Part shown: in pieces, positions 56,242 to 64,000 of the stretch
Layout: each line of letters begins with the position of its first letter
Position numbering within the stretch: position 1 is the first letter of the stretch
From: Trueperaceae bacterium
GTDB lineage: Bacteria > Deinococcota > Deinococci > Deinococcales > Trueperaceae
DNA: 64,000 nucleotides
Reading direction: 5' to 3'
Assembly: GCA_002707365.1 (NCBI GenBank)
Contig: PAMQ01000010.1
Coordinates: forward strand, 1-64,000
The notes under the pieces: model-generated
The model's input: only the letters and a program-made list of their open reading frames with translations
Told to the model about the DNA's origin: nothing
Databases searched by the model: none
Made by a program: the position numbers and the translations under genes

Positions 56242-57287
56242 CTACTGAAGTTGTTTACCAGGATGAATTGCGGCGAAGGCCGCGTCGTTTTCGACGCACA
56301 GCTGCGTTAAGGGAACTAGCTGCGGAGACATCTCTAAATCCACATCAGCTAGTACTACCCGTTTTCGTAGTGTCCGGCCGAGATCAGATTCAACCAGTTT
56401 CTAGTTTGCCTAACGTAAATCGACTAAGCGTTGATCAATTACTACCGCGCCTGGAGAATGCACTTGAACTCGGTATTCGGGCGGTGCTTCTTTTTGGTGT
56501 TGTTAGTTCAGACCTTAAGTCGGCTGATGGTCTTGCGGCCTATGACCCACATGGCCCGGTCCCTACGGCTCTTAGAGAAATCCGAAAGCATTTTGGGACC
56601 AATATTGTTCTCATTACGGATGTGTGTCTTTGTGCATATACGAATCACGGGCATTGTGGTCTTTTAACCGAGACTCCCAGGGGGATTCGTATTGATAACG
56701 ATGCTAGCCTCAAACCACTTGCCAGTACGGCACTTATTCATGCCGAGGCGGGTGCTGATTTCGTAGCCACATCAGACATGATGGATGGTCGGGTTGCGAC
56801 GATTCGCCATACTCTAGATAAGAGTGGTTTTGATGATGTAGGAATATTTTCTTACGCCGTAAAGTACGCTTCGGCGTTTTATGGTCCATTCCGGGAGGCA
56901 GCCGGTTCATCTCCAGTTACAGAAATCAAACGTTTCAGCCAAAAAATACCAGAGGACCGAAAGAGCTACCAAATGGATCCACGAAATGTACGTGAGGGAC
57001 TGATTGAAGCTGCTCTGGATGAGGCTGAGGGAGCAGAAGTACTAATGGTGAAGCCCGCCCTACCTTACCTAGATGTTTTAACTAGAATAAGAGGTGTTAC
57101 AGACTTACCTTTAGCGGCATATCAGGTCTCTGGTGAATACACTATGTTGAAGGGCGCAGCTGCTTCTGGTGTTCTCGATGAGGCTGCTGCAGTTCGTGAA
57201 TCACTCTTGTCTATACGTCGTGCAGGTGCTGATCTGATTGTCAGCTATTACGCGCTAGAGGTCCTTGAAAAAGGTTGGTTGTTTTGA
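56238..57287 (+). CDS. hemB: Delta-aminolevulinic acid dehydratase (porphobilinogen synthase)
   Basis: A 349-residue enzyme joining two 5-aminolevulinates. The zinc-type cysteine cluster is present (DVCLCAYTNHGHCGLL), the two Schiff-base lysines lie in FSYAVKYASAFYGPFREAAG (split as FSYAVKYASAF and YGPFREAAG) and VLMVKPALPYLDV, and SDMMDGRVATIR is conserved. The Cys cluster indicates a Zn-dependent rather than Mg-only form. It overlaps the kinase gene that follows by four bases. Confidence 0.95.
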   Translation: MTTEVVYQDELRRRPRRFRRTAALRELAAETSLNPHQLVLPVFVVSGRDQIQPVSSLPNVNRLSVDQLLPRLENALELGIRAVLLFGVVSSDLKSADGLAAYDPHGPVPTALREIRKHFGTNIVLITDVCLCAYTNHGHCGLLTETPRGIRIDNDASLKPLASTALIHAEAGADFVATSDMMDGRVATIRHTLDKSGFDDVGIFSYAVKYASAFYGPFREAAGSSPVTEIKRFSQKIPEDRKSYQMDPRNVREGLIEAALDEAEGAEVLMVKPALPYLDVLTRIRGVTDLPLAAYQVSGEYTMLKGAAASGVLDEAAAVRESLLSIRRAGADLIVSYYALEVLEKGWLF

Positions 57288-58456
57288 AGCGGAAGTCGAC
57301 ACTACTGTTTCGTACACGGTCAGGTGCTTCTAGGACTTACATCACGATTGCTTTTATAGTGATTGCAATTTTTCTATTGGTGCAGGTTGCTTGGTGGGGA
57401 ATATTTCAGAGTCGGTACATAGATAAAGTAAGTCGTGATCAATTCACATCCTGGCAACGAGATGCAGAAATCACATCCCTGCTGTTAGCCTCGAGCGACG
57501 ATCTAAACCTAAAACTACATTTGTTGGAACAGTATCCCCATCTCCGTTTTAATGAGTCTGATTACCGCTTTAAGATCAATGAAGTGTCCCTTAAGTCATT
57601 TCAGAACGCACAGAGGGGATACATCCGAATGTTTTCGTTTGAAGGACCAGTATTTGCTCTCGTAGTTTTATCTTTACTTTTTTTTATTGCCAGGAGCATG
57701 TGGGCTGAACGTGAGCTTAAACAGCGCCAACATAATTTCCTTTCCGCTATAACCCATGAGTTTAAAACTCCCCTCTCCTCCTTGCGGTTATTGGTGCAAA
57801 CTGCGCGTCTACGGGATCTATCTGTCAAGAAGCTAGATGAGTATTTAGGGAATATGGAAGAAGAATTAGACCGGCTTGATCGTACTAGCGAACAAGTCCT
57901 TGCCAGTGCCCGACTGGAGCAGGCAAAAGAACCACCTATTCTTGAAGCAGCAGATCTTAATCAGGTTCTCGAAGCTCTAATTAATGAAGCTCGCAGAGGA
58001 ATTGAGGCGAGAGGCGCTAACCTAACGTTCCTAGCTAGTGCTGAAGCCCTCCCAGTTTCTATAGACCAAGCTGCCTTTGGTGTAGTGATAAATAACCTAC
58101 TTGATAACGCAGTCAAATATAGTCCCGGCCAAGAGAAGCAAGTTTTGGTTTCTTTAGAGAGCACGAAGAACGTAATCTATCTGCACGTTGATGACCAAGG
58201 TATTGGGTTTGAAGAAAGTGGGGCGTCACGTTTGTTTGAACGTTTCTATCGAGCTGGTGAGGAGATGACCCGTTCAACTCCGGGTGTTGGTCTGGGCCTT
58301 TATCTGGTCCGCTCAATTACAGAGGCAATGAACGGTTGGGTGCGGGCCGTACCCAACCCAGTAGGGCGTGGGGCTCGATTCACAGTTGTTCTACCCCGGC
58401 GCTTGTCGATTGGTCGTTCTGACGAGAATGTTTCCACAGTCGAGGAGGCTATATGA
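57284..58456 (+). CDS. Sensor histidine kinase embedded in the haem operon
   Basis: Counted from TTG 57284 (TTGA overlap with hemB; TTG 57275 is also possible), the protein has 390 residues. Two membrane helices (about 18-41 and 121-138) flank a small outer sensor domain of about 80 residues with no recognised fold. The kinase part carries H158 in SAITHEFKTPLSSLR, the N-box VINNLLDNAVKYS, DDQGIGFEE and GVGLGLYLV. It is coupled by four-base overlap to the response regulator. The signal is unknown; its position suggests haem, a porphyrin intermediate, iron or redox stress. Confidence 0.9.
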   Translation: MKRKSTLLFRTRSGASRTYITIAFIVIAIFLLVQVAWWGIFQSRYIDKVSRDQFTSWQRDAEITSLLLASSDDLNLKLHLLEQYPHLRFNESDYRFKINEVSLKSFQNAQRGYIRMFSFEGPVFALVVLSLLFFIARSMWAERELKQRQHNFLSAITHEFKTPLSSLRLLVQTARLRDLSVKKLDEYLGNMEEELDRLDRTSEQVLASARLEQAKEPPILEAADLNQVLEALINEARRGIEARGANLTFLASAEALPVSIDQAAFGVVINNLLDNAVKYSPGQEKQVLVSLESTKNVIYLHVDDQGIGFEESGASRLFERFYRAGEEMTRSTPGVGLGLYLVRSITEAMNGWVRAVPNPVGRGARFTVVLPRRLSIGRSDENVSTVEEAI

Positions 58457-59175
58457 CAACCTATACTGTGCTTGTTGTTGAGGATGAGAATACCCTAGCT
58501 GCGGTGTTGAGTGATAACCTCCGGCACGAGGGTTACAGTGTTACGACGGCAACGGATGGTGAAATCGCATACCGTTCCTGGAGTGATTCTCCCCCTGATT
58601 TAGTTGTTCTAGACGTAATGTTACCGGGCATCAACGGGGTGGATCTTTGTCGTCGACTTCGTGCTCAAGGAGATCAGACACCTGTCCTATTCCTAAGCGC
58701 TCGTAGTCAGGCTAAAGACCGAGTAGAAGGATTAGTTGCTGGTGGGGATGATTACTTAGCTAAACCGTTTCATTTGGAAGAACTGCTCTTACGCATAAAA
58801 TCCCTCCTCCGGAGGCAGCAGAGTAACAACGTAGCCTTGCCAGAAATGGGTTTTAACTTCGGCGGCCATCGAGTTGATTACCGAAGTTGGACAGCACATC
58901 TAGCTGGAGGGGGTGAGGCCTTACTCGGTGAGCGTGAACTTGGAATCTTTCGACTTCTTGCTTCACGAGTTGGCGAGGTCGTAAGTCGCGATGACATTCT
59001 TGATGGGGTCTGGGGAAATGATGCGTTCCCTGCAAGCCGCACGGTTGATAACTTCGTAATGAGACTCCGACGACTATTTGAGCCTGATCCTTCTAAACCA
59101 ATATACTTCCATACCGTCTGGGGTGTAGGTTATCGATTTACACCCCAAAGAACAAAAGAGGAGAATGCTTCTTGA
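58453..59175 (+). CDS. OmpR/PhoB-family response regulator embedded in the haem operon
   Basis: A 240-residue regulator: a receiver domain (1-120) with acidic pocket E10/D11, phosphoacceptor D54 in LVVLDVMLPGING and K104 in YLAKPFHLEEL, then a winged-helix DNA-binding domain (about 135-235; GERELGIFRLLASRVGEVVSRDDIL, read as GERELGIFRLLASR and VGEVVSRDDIL; RTVDNFVMRLRRLFEPDP). It forms a pair with the kinase upstream and probably controls the haem genes or an efflux or storage system elsewhere. Confidence 0.92.
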   Translation: MTTYTVLVVEDENTLAAVLSDNLRHEGYSVTTATDGEIAYRSWSDSPPDLVVLDVMLPGINGVDLCRRLRAQGDQTPVLFLSARSQAKDRVEGLVAGGDDYLAKPFHLEELLLRIKSLLRRQQSNNVALPEMGFNFGGHRVDYRSWTAHLAGGGEALLGERELGIFRLLASRVGEVVSRDDILDGVWGNDAFPASRTVDNFVMRLRRLFEPDPSKPIYFHTVWGVGYRFTPQRTKEENAS

Positions 59176-59215
59176 CAAACGAAACGAATCTTATTATTTG
59201 GACTATCTTTTTGTA

Positions 59216-60241
59216 ATGAGCCTATTTTTAGATGCTGCTCGAGGTCGAGATACTGAACGTGCTCCGGTCTGGATAATGCGCCAGGCAGGACGCTATCTAC
59301 CGGAATACCGAGCTCTCAAGGAACGATATTCCTTTTGGGAACTAGTGCGCACACCCGACCTAGCAGTAAAAGTTACTATGCACCCGGTAGAGCGATTTCA
59401 GTTGGATGCTGCTATTCTTTTCAGCGACATCATGACCCCTTTACCAGCAATGGGCATTGAAATAGATTTTGTGCCTGGTCCTGTCATTGAAAGTCCAATA
59501 CGTTCAGCAGCAACTGTGGAGTCTCTACGCATCCCGCACTCTGACGAGATTGCGCCATTCGTAGCCGATACCATTTCTTGTATCCGAGATGTATCCCAAG
59601 TCCCATTAATCGGGTTTGCCGGAGCGCCTCTGACACTTGCTGCGTATTTGATTCAGGGTAGTGGTAGTAAAGATTTTGCGGAATTTCGAGGTTTATTGCG
59701 CAGTGCTCCTGAAATAGTGCACACACTTCTGAAAAAACTTTCTCTAGTTACTTCACGATACCTACAGATGCAGGTGCGAGCTGGTGCCCAAGCCGTTCAG
59801 TTATTTGATTCTTGGGCTGGGTTGCTCGATGCGAAAACCTATGCACAATTTGCCGCACCGTACAATCAGCAGGTCTTAGAATCACTCGCAAGTCTTAACA
59901 TTCCTCGTACCTATTTCACCGTTAACGGCGGCCATCTTTACAATGAGATTAATTCTCTATCCTGTGAAGTTGTAGGGGTTGATTGGCGTCATCCACTAGA
60001 CCATGTTCGTCCGCAACTCCGCAATAAGGTTTTGCAAGGTAATCTTGATCCAGCTGAACTGCTAGGACCTCGTAATCGCCTAATCCGAGTTGCTCAAAAG
60101 GTACTCCAAGCTGGGCTCGGTGGTCCCCACATATTTAATCTTGGACACGGCATTCTTCGGCAGACTAACCCCGACAAGTTGCACATCTTAATAGATACAG
60201 TTCGTGCTTTTAAAAGGCACGGGGCGGAACAAGCAATCTAA
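59216..60241 (+). CDS. hemE: Uroporphyrinogen decarboxylase
   Basis: The ATG at 59216 gives 341 residues, the usual family length; upstream codons overlap the regulator. APVWIMRQAGRYLPEYR is the signature near the N terminus, with DAAILFSDIMTPL, LIGFAGAPLTLAAYLI, LFDSWAG and FNLGHGILRQTNPD. It converts uroporphyrinogen III to coproporphyrinogen III. There is no clear ribosome site, but TATCTT lies six bases before the ATG, so an internal leaderless promoter inside the operon is possible. Confidence 0.95.
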   Translation: MSLFLDAARGRDTERAPVWIMRQAGRYLPEYRALKERYSFWELVRTPDLAVKVTMHPVERFQLDAAILFSDIMTPLPAMGIEIDFVPGPVIESPIRSAATVESLRIPHSDEIAPFVADTISCIRDVSQVPLIGFAGAPLTLAAYLIQGSGSKDFAEFRGLLRSAPEIVHTLLKKLSLVTSRYLQMQVRAGAQAVQLFDSWAGLLDAKTYAQFAAPYNQQVLESLASLNIPRTYFTVNGGHLYNEINSLSCEVVGVDWRHPLDHVRPQLRNKVLQGNLDPAELLGPRNRLIRVAQKVLQAGLGGPHIFNLGHGILRQTNPDKLHILIDTVRAFKRHGAEQAI

Positions 60242-61206
60242 TGCTGAGTTTTCCTAACAACGGTGTTGGAGGACGGGTTGTTGAACTTATGCAGACAGCT
60301 CAAGCGGGACTAGTTCAAATTCTTGAGGAAATTGACCAAGATCAACAATTTAACGAGCACACTTGGGATCGTCCTGGAGGAGGAGGTGGTAGAAGTTACC
60401 TCCTTGAGAACGGTTCTATTTTCGAGCGTGCCGGTGTTAATGTTTCAGTCGTGCATGGGGGAAAGGCCCCTCCTAGCTTGGCAAAGCGACACCCTATCGT
60501 AAGCGACCTTCCGTTTTGTGCTACTGGCCTAAGTGTGGTGATTCACCCAAGAAACCCCTTTGTTCCAGCCTTTCACGCCAACTTTAGATATTTTGAGGTT
60601 GTTCACCAACTAGGGAACAAACCAGTAGCCTGGTGGTTTGGCGGAGGAGCAGATTTGACGCCCAGCTATCCGTTCGAAGAGGATGTACACTACTTTCACA
60701 GCAAGCTTTTTGAGTTGTGTGACCGTCACCAAGTAGCTGATTACTCTAAGTTCAAAACTACCTGTGATGCTTACTTCATTATTCCTCACCGTAACGAAAT
60801 GCGGGGCGTAGGAGGCATATTCTACGACACCCTTAGCGCCCCAGACGAGGGTAATTTTGAAGAGGAATACGCATTTACCGCAGATGGCATAGAAACGCTC
60901 TATGAAGCTTACCTTCCGTTAGTCGAGAAGCATAAGAAGGCTCTATATAGTGAACGGGAGCGGGAATGGCAACTTTACCGACGTGGACGTTACGCGGAGT
61001 TTAATCTTGTTTATGACCGAGGAACCCTTTTTGGTCTTCAGACCCGGGGTAATATCGAAGCGATTCTCATGTCGATGCCACCATTAGCTGCATGGCGTTT
61101 TGACCTTATTCCTAATCCAGGTAGTCCAGAGGTCGAAACCCTCAGGTTTTTTCAGCCGCGTGATTGGATAAGCGATACGAATGCAAACTATAGGAGAGGC
61201 GAATGA
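60241..61206 (+). CDS. hemF: Coproporphyrinogen III oxidase, oxygen-dependent
   Basis: A 321-residue HemF with the conserved HPRNPFVPAFHANFRYFEV region (also WWFGGGADLTPSYPFEEDV), FKTTCDAYFIIPHRNE, RGVGGIFYDTL and LVYDRGTLFGLQTRGN. It needs molecular oxygen, indicating an aerobic life. Its ATG overlaps the hemE stop by one base and its end overlaps hemH by four. Confidence 0.95.
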   Translation: MLSFPNNGVGGRVVELMQTAQAGLVQILEEIDQDQQFNEHTWDRPGGGGGRSYLLENGSIFERAGVNVSVVHGGKAPPSLAKRHPIVSDLPFCATGLSVVIHPRNPFVPAFHANFRYFEVVHQLGNKPVAWWFGGGADLTPSYPFEEDVHYFHSKLFELCDRHQVADYSKFKTTCDAYFIIPHRNEMRGVGGIFYDTLSAPDEGNFEEEYAFTADGIETLYEAYLPLVEKHKKALYSEREREWQLYRRGRYAEFNLVYDRGTLFGLQTRGNIEAILMSMPPLAAWRFDLIPNPGSPEVETLRFFQPRDWISDTNANYRRGE

Positions 61207-62300
61207 GTGATGGGCCCACTGGCATTGTTCTTCTCAATATGGGTGGACCCCGAGATCTACCTGAAGTAGAACCGTTCCTCCATCGCTTGTTTAAAGACAA
61301 AGAACTTATCAATTTACCTGTACAGAACTTTTTGGGCCCGTTTCTTGCCCGCAAGAGATTACAAAAGGTACGGAGAAACTATAGTGAAATTGGGGGAGGT
61401 TCTCCGATCCTTAAATGGACCGAGGAACAGGGTCGCGGTATGTGTCAGCGGCTGGATAGCTTATCCCCAAGTACCGCGCCTCATTATTTCTACACAGCAT
61501 TCCGCTACGCCGAGCCGCTATCAGAGACAGCTCTCAAAGCTATGGCGCACAAAGGCGTAGAGCGCGCTATAGCTTTTTCACAGTATCCGCAGTTTTCCTG
61601 TTCGACTACTGGCTCATCCCTGAACGAGCTCTGGCGGGAGGTATCGCGTCTCGACTTACAGAATAAGTTTACATGGAGCGTGATTGATCGTTGGCCTGCC
61701 CACCGCCGTTTCGTGGAGGCCATGAAAGAGACAGTAGTCGAGGGACTTAATCTATTTCCAGTTGAGGCTAGGGATGATGTAGTAATTGTTTTCAGTGCCC
61801 ACTCTTTACCTATGAGTGTGATTAATCGAGGTGACGCCTACCCACAGGAAGTAGGAGCGACCGTCCATGAAGTAATGAAGGTACTTGAATTCTCCCACGA
61901 GTATCTTCTGGCTTATCAATCCGATGTTGGACCCGTACCATGGCTTGGGCCCTCAACCGAGCACGTTATAAGAGCATTGGGTACCAAGAATAAAAAGCAC
62001 GTATTAGTGGTTGGGATCGCTTTCACCTCAGATCACATCGAAACCCTCCACGAGCTTGATATAGAATATGGCGGATTAGCTCATGAATCAGGGATTATCA
62101 ACTTCTACCGAGCGCCTGCACTCAATGGCCTTCCAATTTTCCAAGACGCACTAGCTGAGATAGTTCTAGAACACCTAGAATCGCACGACGCCTGCACTAA
62201 GCAGTACAAGCTTCGTTGCCCCGGCTGTAAAAACGCACAATGTAGAAAAATCCTAAATCCAATCACCCCAAATAGTTGCAAAACAAAAAGCATTTACTGA
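61203..62300 (+). CDS. hemH: Ferrochelatase with a predicted [2Fe-2S] cluster
   Basis: A 365-residue ferrochelatase inserting iron into protoporphyrin IX. VLLNMGGPRDLPEVEPFL, IGGGSPI, SQYPQFSCSTTGSSL, VIDRWPAH, FSAHSLPM, YQSDVGPVPWLGPST and GIAFTSDHIETLHELD (with the catalytic His) are clear. Four cysteines, C133 in QFSCSTTG and C339, C342, C347 in the C-terminal RCPGCKNAQC, have the spacing of the animal enzyme's cluster ligands, so a [2Fe-2S] centre is expected. The tail carries one more Cys (C359). Confidence 0.94.
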   Translation: MSDGPTGIVLLNMGGPRDLPEVEPFLHRLFKDKELINLPVQNFLGPFLARKRLQKVRRNYSEIGGGSPILKWTEEQGRGMCQRLDSLSPSTAPHYFYTAFRYAEPLSETALKAMAHKGVERAIAFSQYPQFSCSTTGSSLNELWREVSRLDLQNKFTWSVIDRWPAHRRFVEAMKETVVEGLNLFPVEARDDVVIVFSAHSLPMSVINRGDAYPQEVGATVHEVMKVLEFSHEYLLAYQSDVGPVPWLGPSTEHVIRALGTKNKKHVLVVGIAFTSDHIETLHELDIEYGGLAHESGIINFYRAPALNGLPIFQDALAEIVLEHLESHDACTKQYKLRCPGCKNAQCRKILNPITPNSCKTKSIY

Positions 62301-62347
62301 AAACCACTAATTGATCGAAAAAATATTGGCAGAGAGGATTTTCCAAA

Positions 62348-63643
62348 TTGACAACCAAGACAAATTCCCAATCCATCACCCTATTTGAGCGCGCGTTAAG
62401 ACTCATACCTGGCGGCGTGAATTCTCCTGTCAGAGCTTTCGGGAGTGTCGGGGGAACTCCCCGTTTTATTGATCGGGCAAAAGGATCCTACCTTTGGGAC
62501 GCGGATGGTAATAAATTTATTGACGTTGTCGGGTCATTGGGTCCAATGATTCTGGGACACGCTCACCCTGCAGTTCTCGAAGCAATCAAAAGGGTTCTCG
62601 CTAACGGTACAAGCTTTGGGGCCCCAACAGAACTTGAACTTGAACTCGCAGAACGAGTCCTACGAAATTACCCTAATTGCGAGCGGATTCGCTTTGTCAA
62701 CTCAGGCACTGAGGCAACAATGAGTGCTCTACGGTTAGCCAGAGGGCACACTGGGCGTGACCTAACAATAAAATTTGAGGGAAACTACCACGGACATGCC
62801 GATTCCTTATTGGTCGCTGCAGGTTCAGGTGCTCTCACCACGGGAGTCCCGTCAAGTGATGGCGTACCAGCTGCGGTTGCTGGTACCACCCTTGTTGCAA
62901 CATACAATGATCTTGATTCAGTCCGAAACTTATTTGAACGTTGGCCGGATAGAATTGCTGCGGTCATTGTTGAGCCTGTCGCTGGGAACATGGGTGTTGT
63001 GCCACCAAACTCGGGATTCCTAGACGGGTTGCGTGCAATTACACTTGCCCACGGCAGCTTACTGGTCGTAGATGAAGTCATGACAGGTTTCAGAATAGCT
63101 CCTGGTGGAGCGATCGAACGCTATTGCATAGATGCTGACTTGGTTTGTTGGGGAAAGATCCTAGGTGGCGGTCTTCCAGTAGGAGCCTATGGGGGTTCAG
63201 CTAATTTAATGGACAACATCTCGCCAGTTGGCAGGGTTTACCAGGCGGGCACCCTTTCTGGAAATCCGTTGGCTATGGCTGCGGGAATTGCCACTTTAGA
63301 TGCTGTTGCGTCCTTACCTGAACTTTACGAGACGCTAGACGGTCGAGGTGCTGACCTCGAGGCTGGCCTACTCGATGGAGCTAAAAGTGCAGGTAAGAAA
63401 GTCACAATTAACCGTGTCGGTTCCATGTTGACCGTTTTCTTCACCGAAGGACCCGTCAATAACATGGCTGGTGCTCAGAGTGGGGATCAAAACGCCTTCG
63501 GTCGCTGGTTCCATGCCCTTTTGGCACTTGGTGTTTACTGGCCACCCAGTCCCTATGAAGCAGCTTTTTTATCTCATGCCCATGAAGACTCAGATATTGA
63601 AAAGATTGTTGAGTTAGCAGCATTGGCGTTCCATGAGGTTTGA
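62348..63643 (+). CDS. hemL: Glutamate-1-semialdehyde 2,1-aminomutase
   Basis: A 431-residue PLP enzyme of aminotransferase class III making 5-aminolevulinate. It starts with TTG at 62348 after GAGAGGA. RLIPGGVNSPVRAF, NSGTEATMSALRLAR, YHGHADSLLVAAGSG, VDEVMTGFR and the PLP lysine in CWGKILGGGLPVGAYGG are conserved. It is the last gene of the haem operon, 47 bases after hemH, and supplies its second step. Confidence 0.96.
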   Translation: MTTKTNSQSITLFERALRLIPGGVNSPVRAFGSVGGTPRFIDRAKGSYLWDADGNKFIDVVGSLGPMILGHAHPAVLEAIKRVLANGTSFGAPTELELELAERVLRNYPNCERIRFVNSGTEATMSALRLARGHTGRDLTIKFEGNYHGHADSLLVAAGSGALTTGVPSSDGVPAAVAGTTLVATYNDLDSVRNLFERWPDRIAAVIVEPVAGNMGVVPPNSGFLDGLRAITLAHGSLLVVDEVMTGFRIAPGGAIERYCIDADLVCWGKILGGGLPVGAYGGSANLMDNISPVGRVYQAGTLSGNPLAMAAGIATLDAVASLPELYETLDGRGADLEAGLLDGAKSAGKKVTINRVGSMLTVFFTEGPVNNMAGAQSGDQNAFGRWFHALLALGVYWPPSPYEAAFLSHAHEDSDIEKIVELAALAFHEV

Positions 63644-63702
63644 TACTCAATTCTAGTAAGGATATTCTCTAAAGGAATGAATCACTTACCCAGGAGGAAT
63701 AA

Positions 63703-64000
63703 ATGAAACTCGAGCATATCGCCCTAAATGTTTCTAACCCAAAAGAGGCCTGTGTATGGTACCAAGAGCACTTGGGAATGAAAATAGTTTTGGCTAATGA
63801 CACTGAACCTTACATCCACTTCTTAAGTGATGGGCAAGGGTCGATGATTGAACTTTACAGCAACCCTATTGCTGAGGTACCTGATTACGGAGCCATAAAT
63901 CCGTTTACTTTTCATTTAGCGTTTACAGTTGACGATCTCGAAGGAGAAATCACTCGACTCGTGGAAGCGGGAGCTCGTCAAGAAGGAGACATACAGGTGA
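63703..64000 (+). CDS. VOC-superfamily (glyoxalase/bleomycin-resistance fold) protein, N-terminal part
   Basis: ATG at 63703, eight bases after CAGGAGG, opens a frame that is still open at the window's end (99 codons). The start LEHIALNVSNPKEACVWYQEHLGMKIV and the later HLAFTVDDLEGEITRLVEAG are the beta-alpha-beta-beta-beta pattern of the vicinal-oxygen-chelate fold, with an H/E metal-ligand pattern (LEHIAL, MIELY). The exact activity is unknown. It follows hemL by 59 bases and has its own ribosome site. Confidence 0.85.
   Translation, partial: MKLEHIALNVSNPKEACVWYQEHLGMKIVLANDTEPYIHFLSDGQGSMIELYSNPIAEVPDYGAINPFTFHLAFTVDDLEGEITRLVEAGARQEGDIQV

Overview
The window looks like a chromosomal segment, including the replication origin, of a member of the Deinococcota (Deinococcus-Thermus), most likely an uncultured, moderate-GC, Trueperaceae-like lineage. 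The main evidence is a 273-residue SSB carrying two OB folds in one chain (a hallmark of Thermus/Deinococcus), the gene order dnaA-dnaN-eno-pyk, and several genes that lack a Shine-Dalgarno but have a TANNNT -10 box 5-7 bases before the start codon, as in leaderless Deinococcus promoters. The taxonomic call is inference; no 16S gene is present.

Layout. (1) 1-18034, mostly plus strand: a catabolic island. It holds the 5' end of a divergent hyuA, an operon of enolase-superfamily enzyme, Gfo/Idh/MocA oxidoreductase, class C-type serine hydrolase and S9 peptidase, then hyuB, a second copy of the enolase-superfamily enzyme, a peptide-type ABC importer whose binding-protein gene is broken by an in-frame TAG, an epimerase, another Gfo/Idh/MocA protein, a GH127 arabinofuranosidase-like hydrolase and a mandelate-racemase-type dehydratase. 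A strong hairpin closes this unit. (2) 18276-36452: a PhyH dioxygenase, a glutathione peroxidase, two Cys-type sulfatases, an FAH-family enzyme, a third Gfo/Idh/MocA protein, and a long minus-strand operon (32797 down to 21340). That operon encodes a catalytically dead S41 protease homologue, a membrane-anchored BNR beta-propeller protein, a 795-residue binding protein whose two SBP_bac_5 halves appear in swapped order, two permeases (one with a large extracytoplasmic insert) and a fused DppD-DppF ATPase. This operon is the most unusual system in the window. (3) 36453-39407: an epimerase remnant, a GNAT gene with a damaged 5' end, a Fur-family regulator and malate dehydrogenase. (4) 39450-49320: the origin region, with mnmG-rsmG-parA-parB leftwards (two perfect parS sites bracket rsmG-parA-parB), dnaA rightwards, an AT-rich dnaA-dnaN spacer with DnaA boxes and a DnaA-trio-like array, then dnaN-eno-pyk. 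(5) 49487-51435: rpsF-ssb-rpsR-rplI on the minus strand. (6) 51699-63643: a nearly complete haem pathway, hemY divergent from hemA-hemC-hemD-hemB-[histidine kinase-response regulator]-hemE-hemF-hemH-hemL, mostly with 1-4 base overlaps. The window ends in a partial VOC-family gene.

How the genes work together. The left half is scavenging and degradation of oligomeric or conjugated organics (peptides, lactams/hydantoins, arabinosides, sulfated compounds, sugar acids), with importers, hydrolases and dehydratases side by side. The right half is core housekeeping: origin, chromosome segregation, replication, lower glycolysis, translation, and haem synthesis ending in protohaem by the classical HemE-HemF-HemY-HemH route, apparently monitored by its own two-component system. 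No rRNA, tRNA, CRISPR array, insertion sequence or prophage was recognised.
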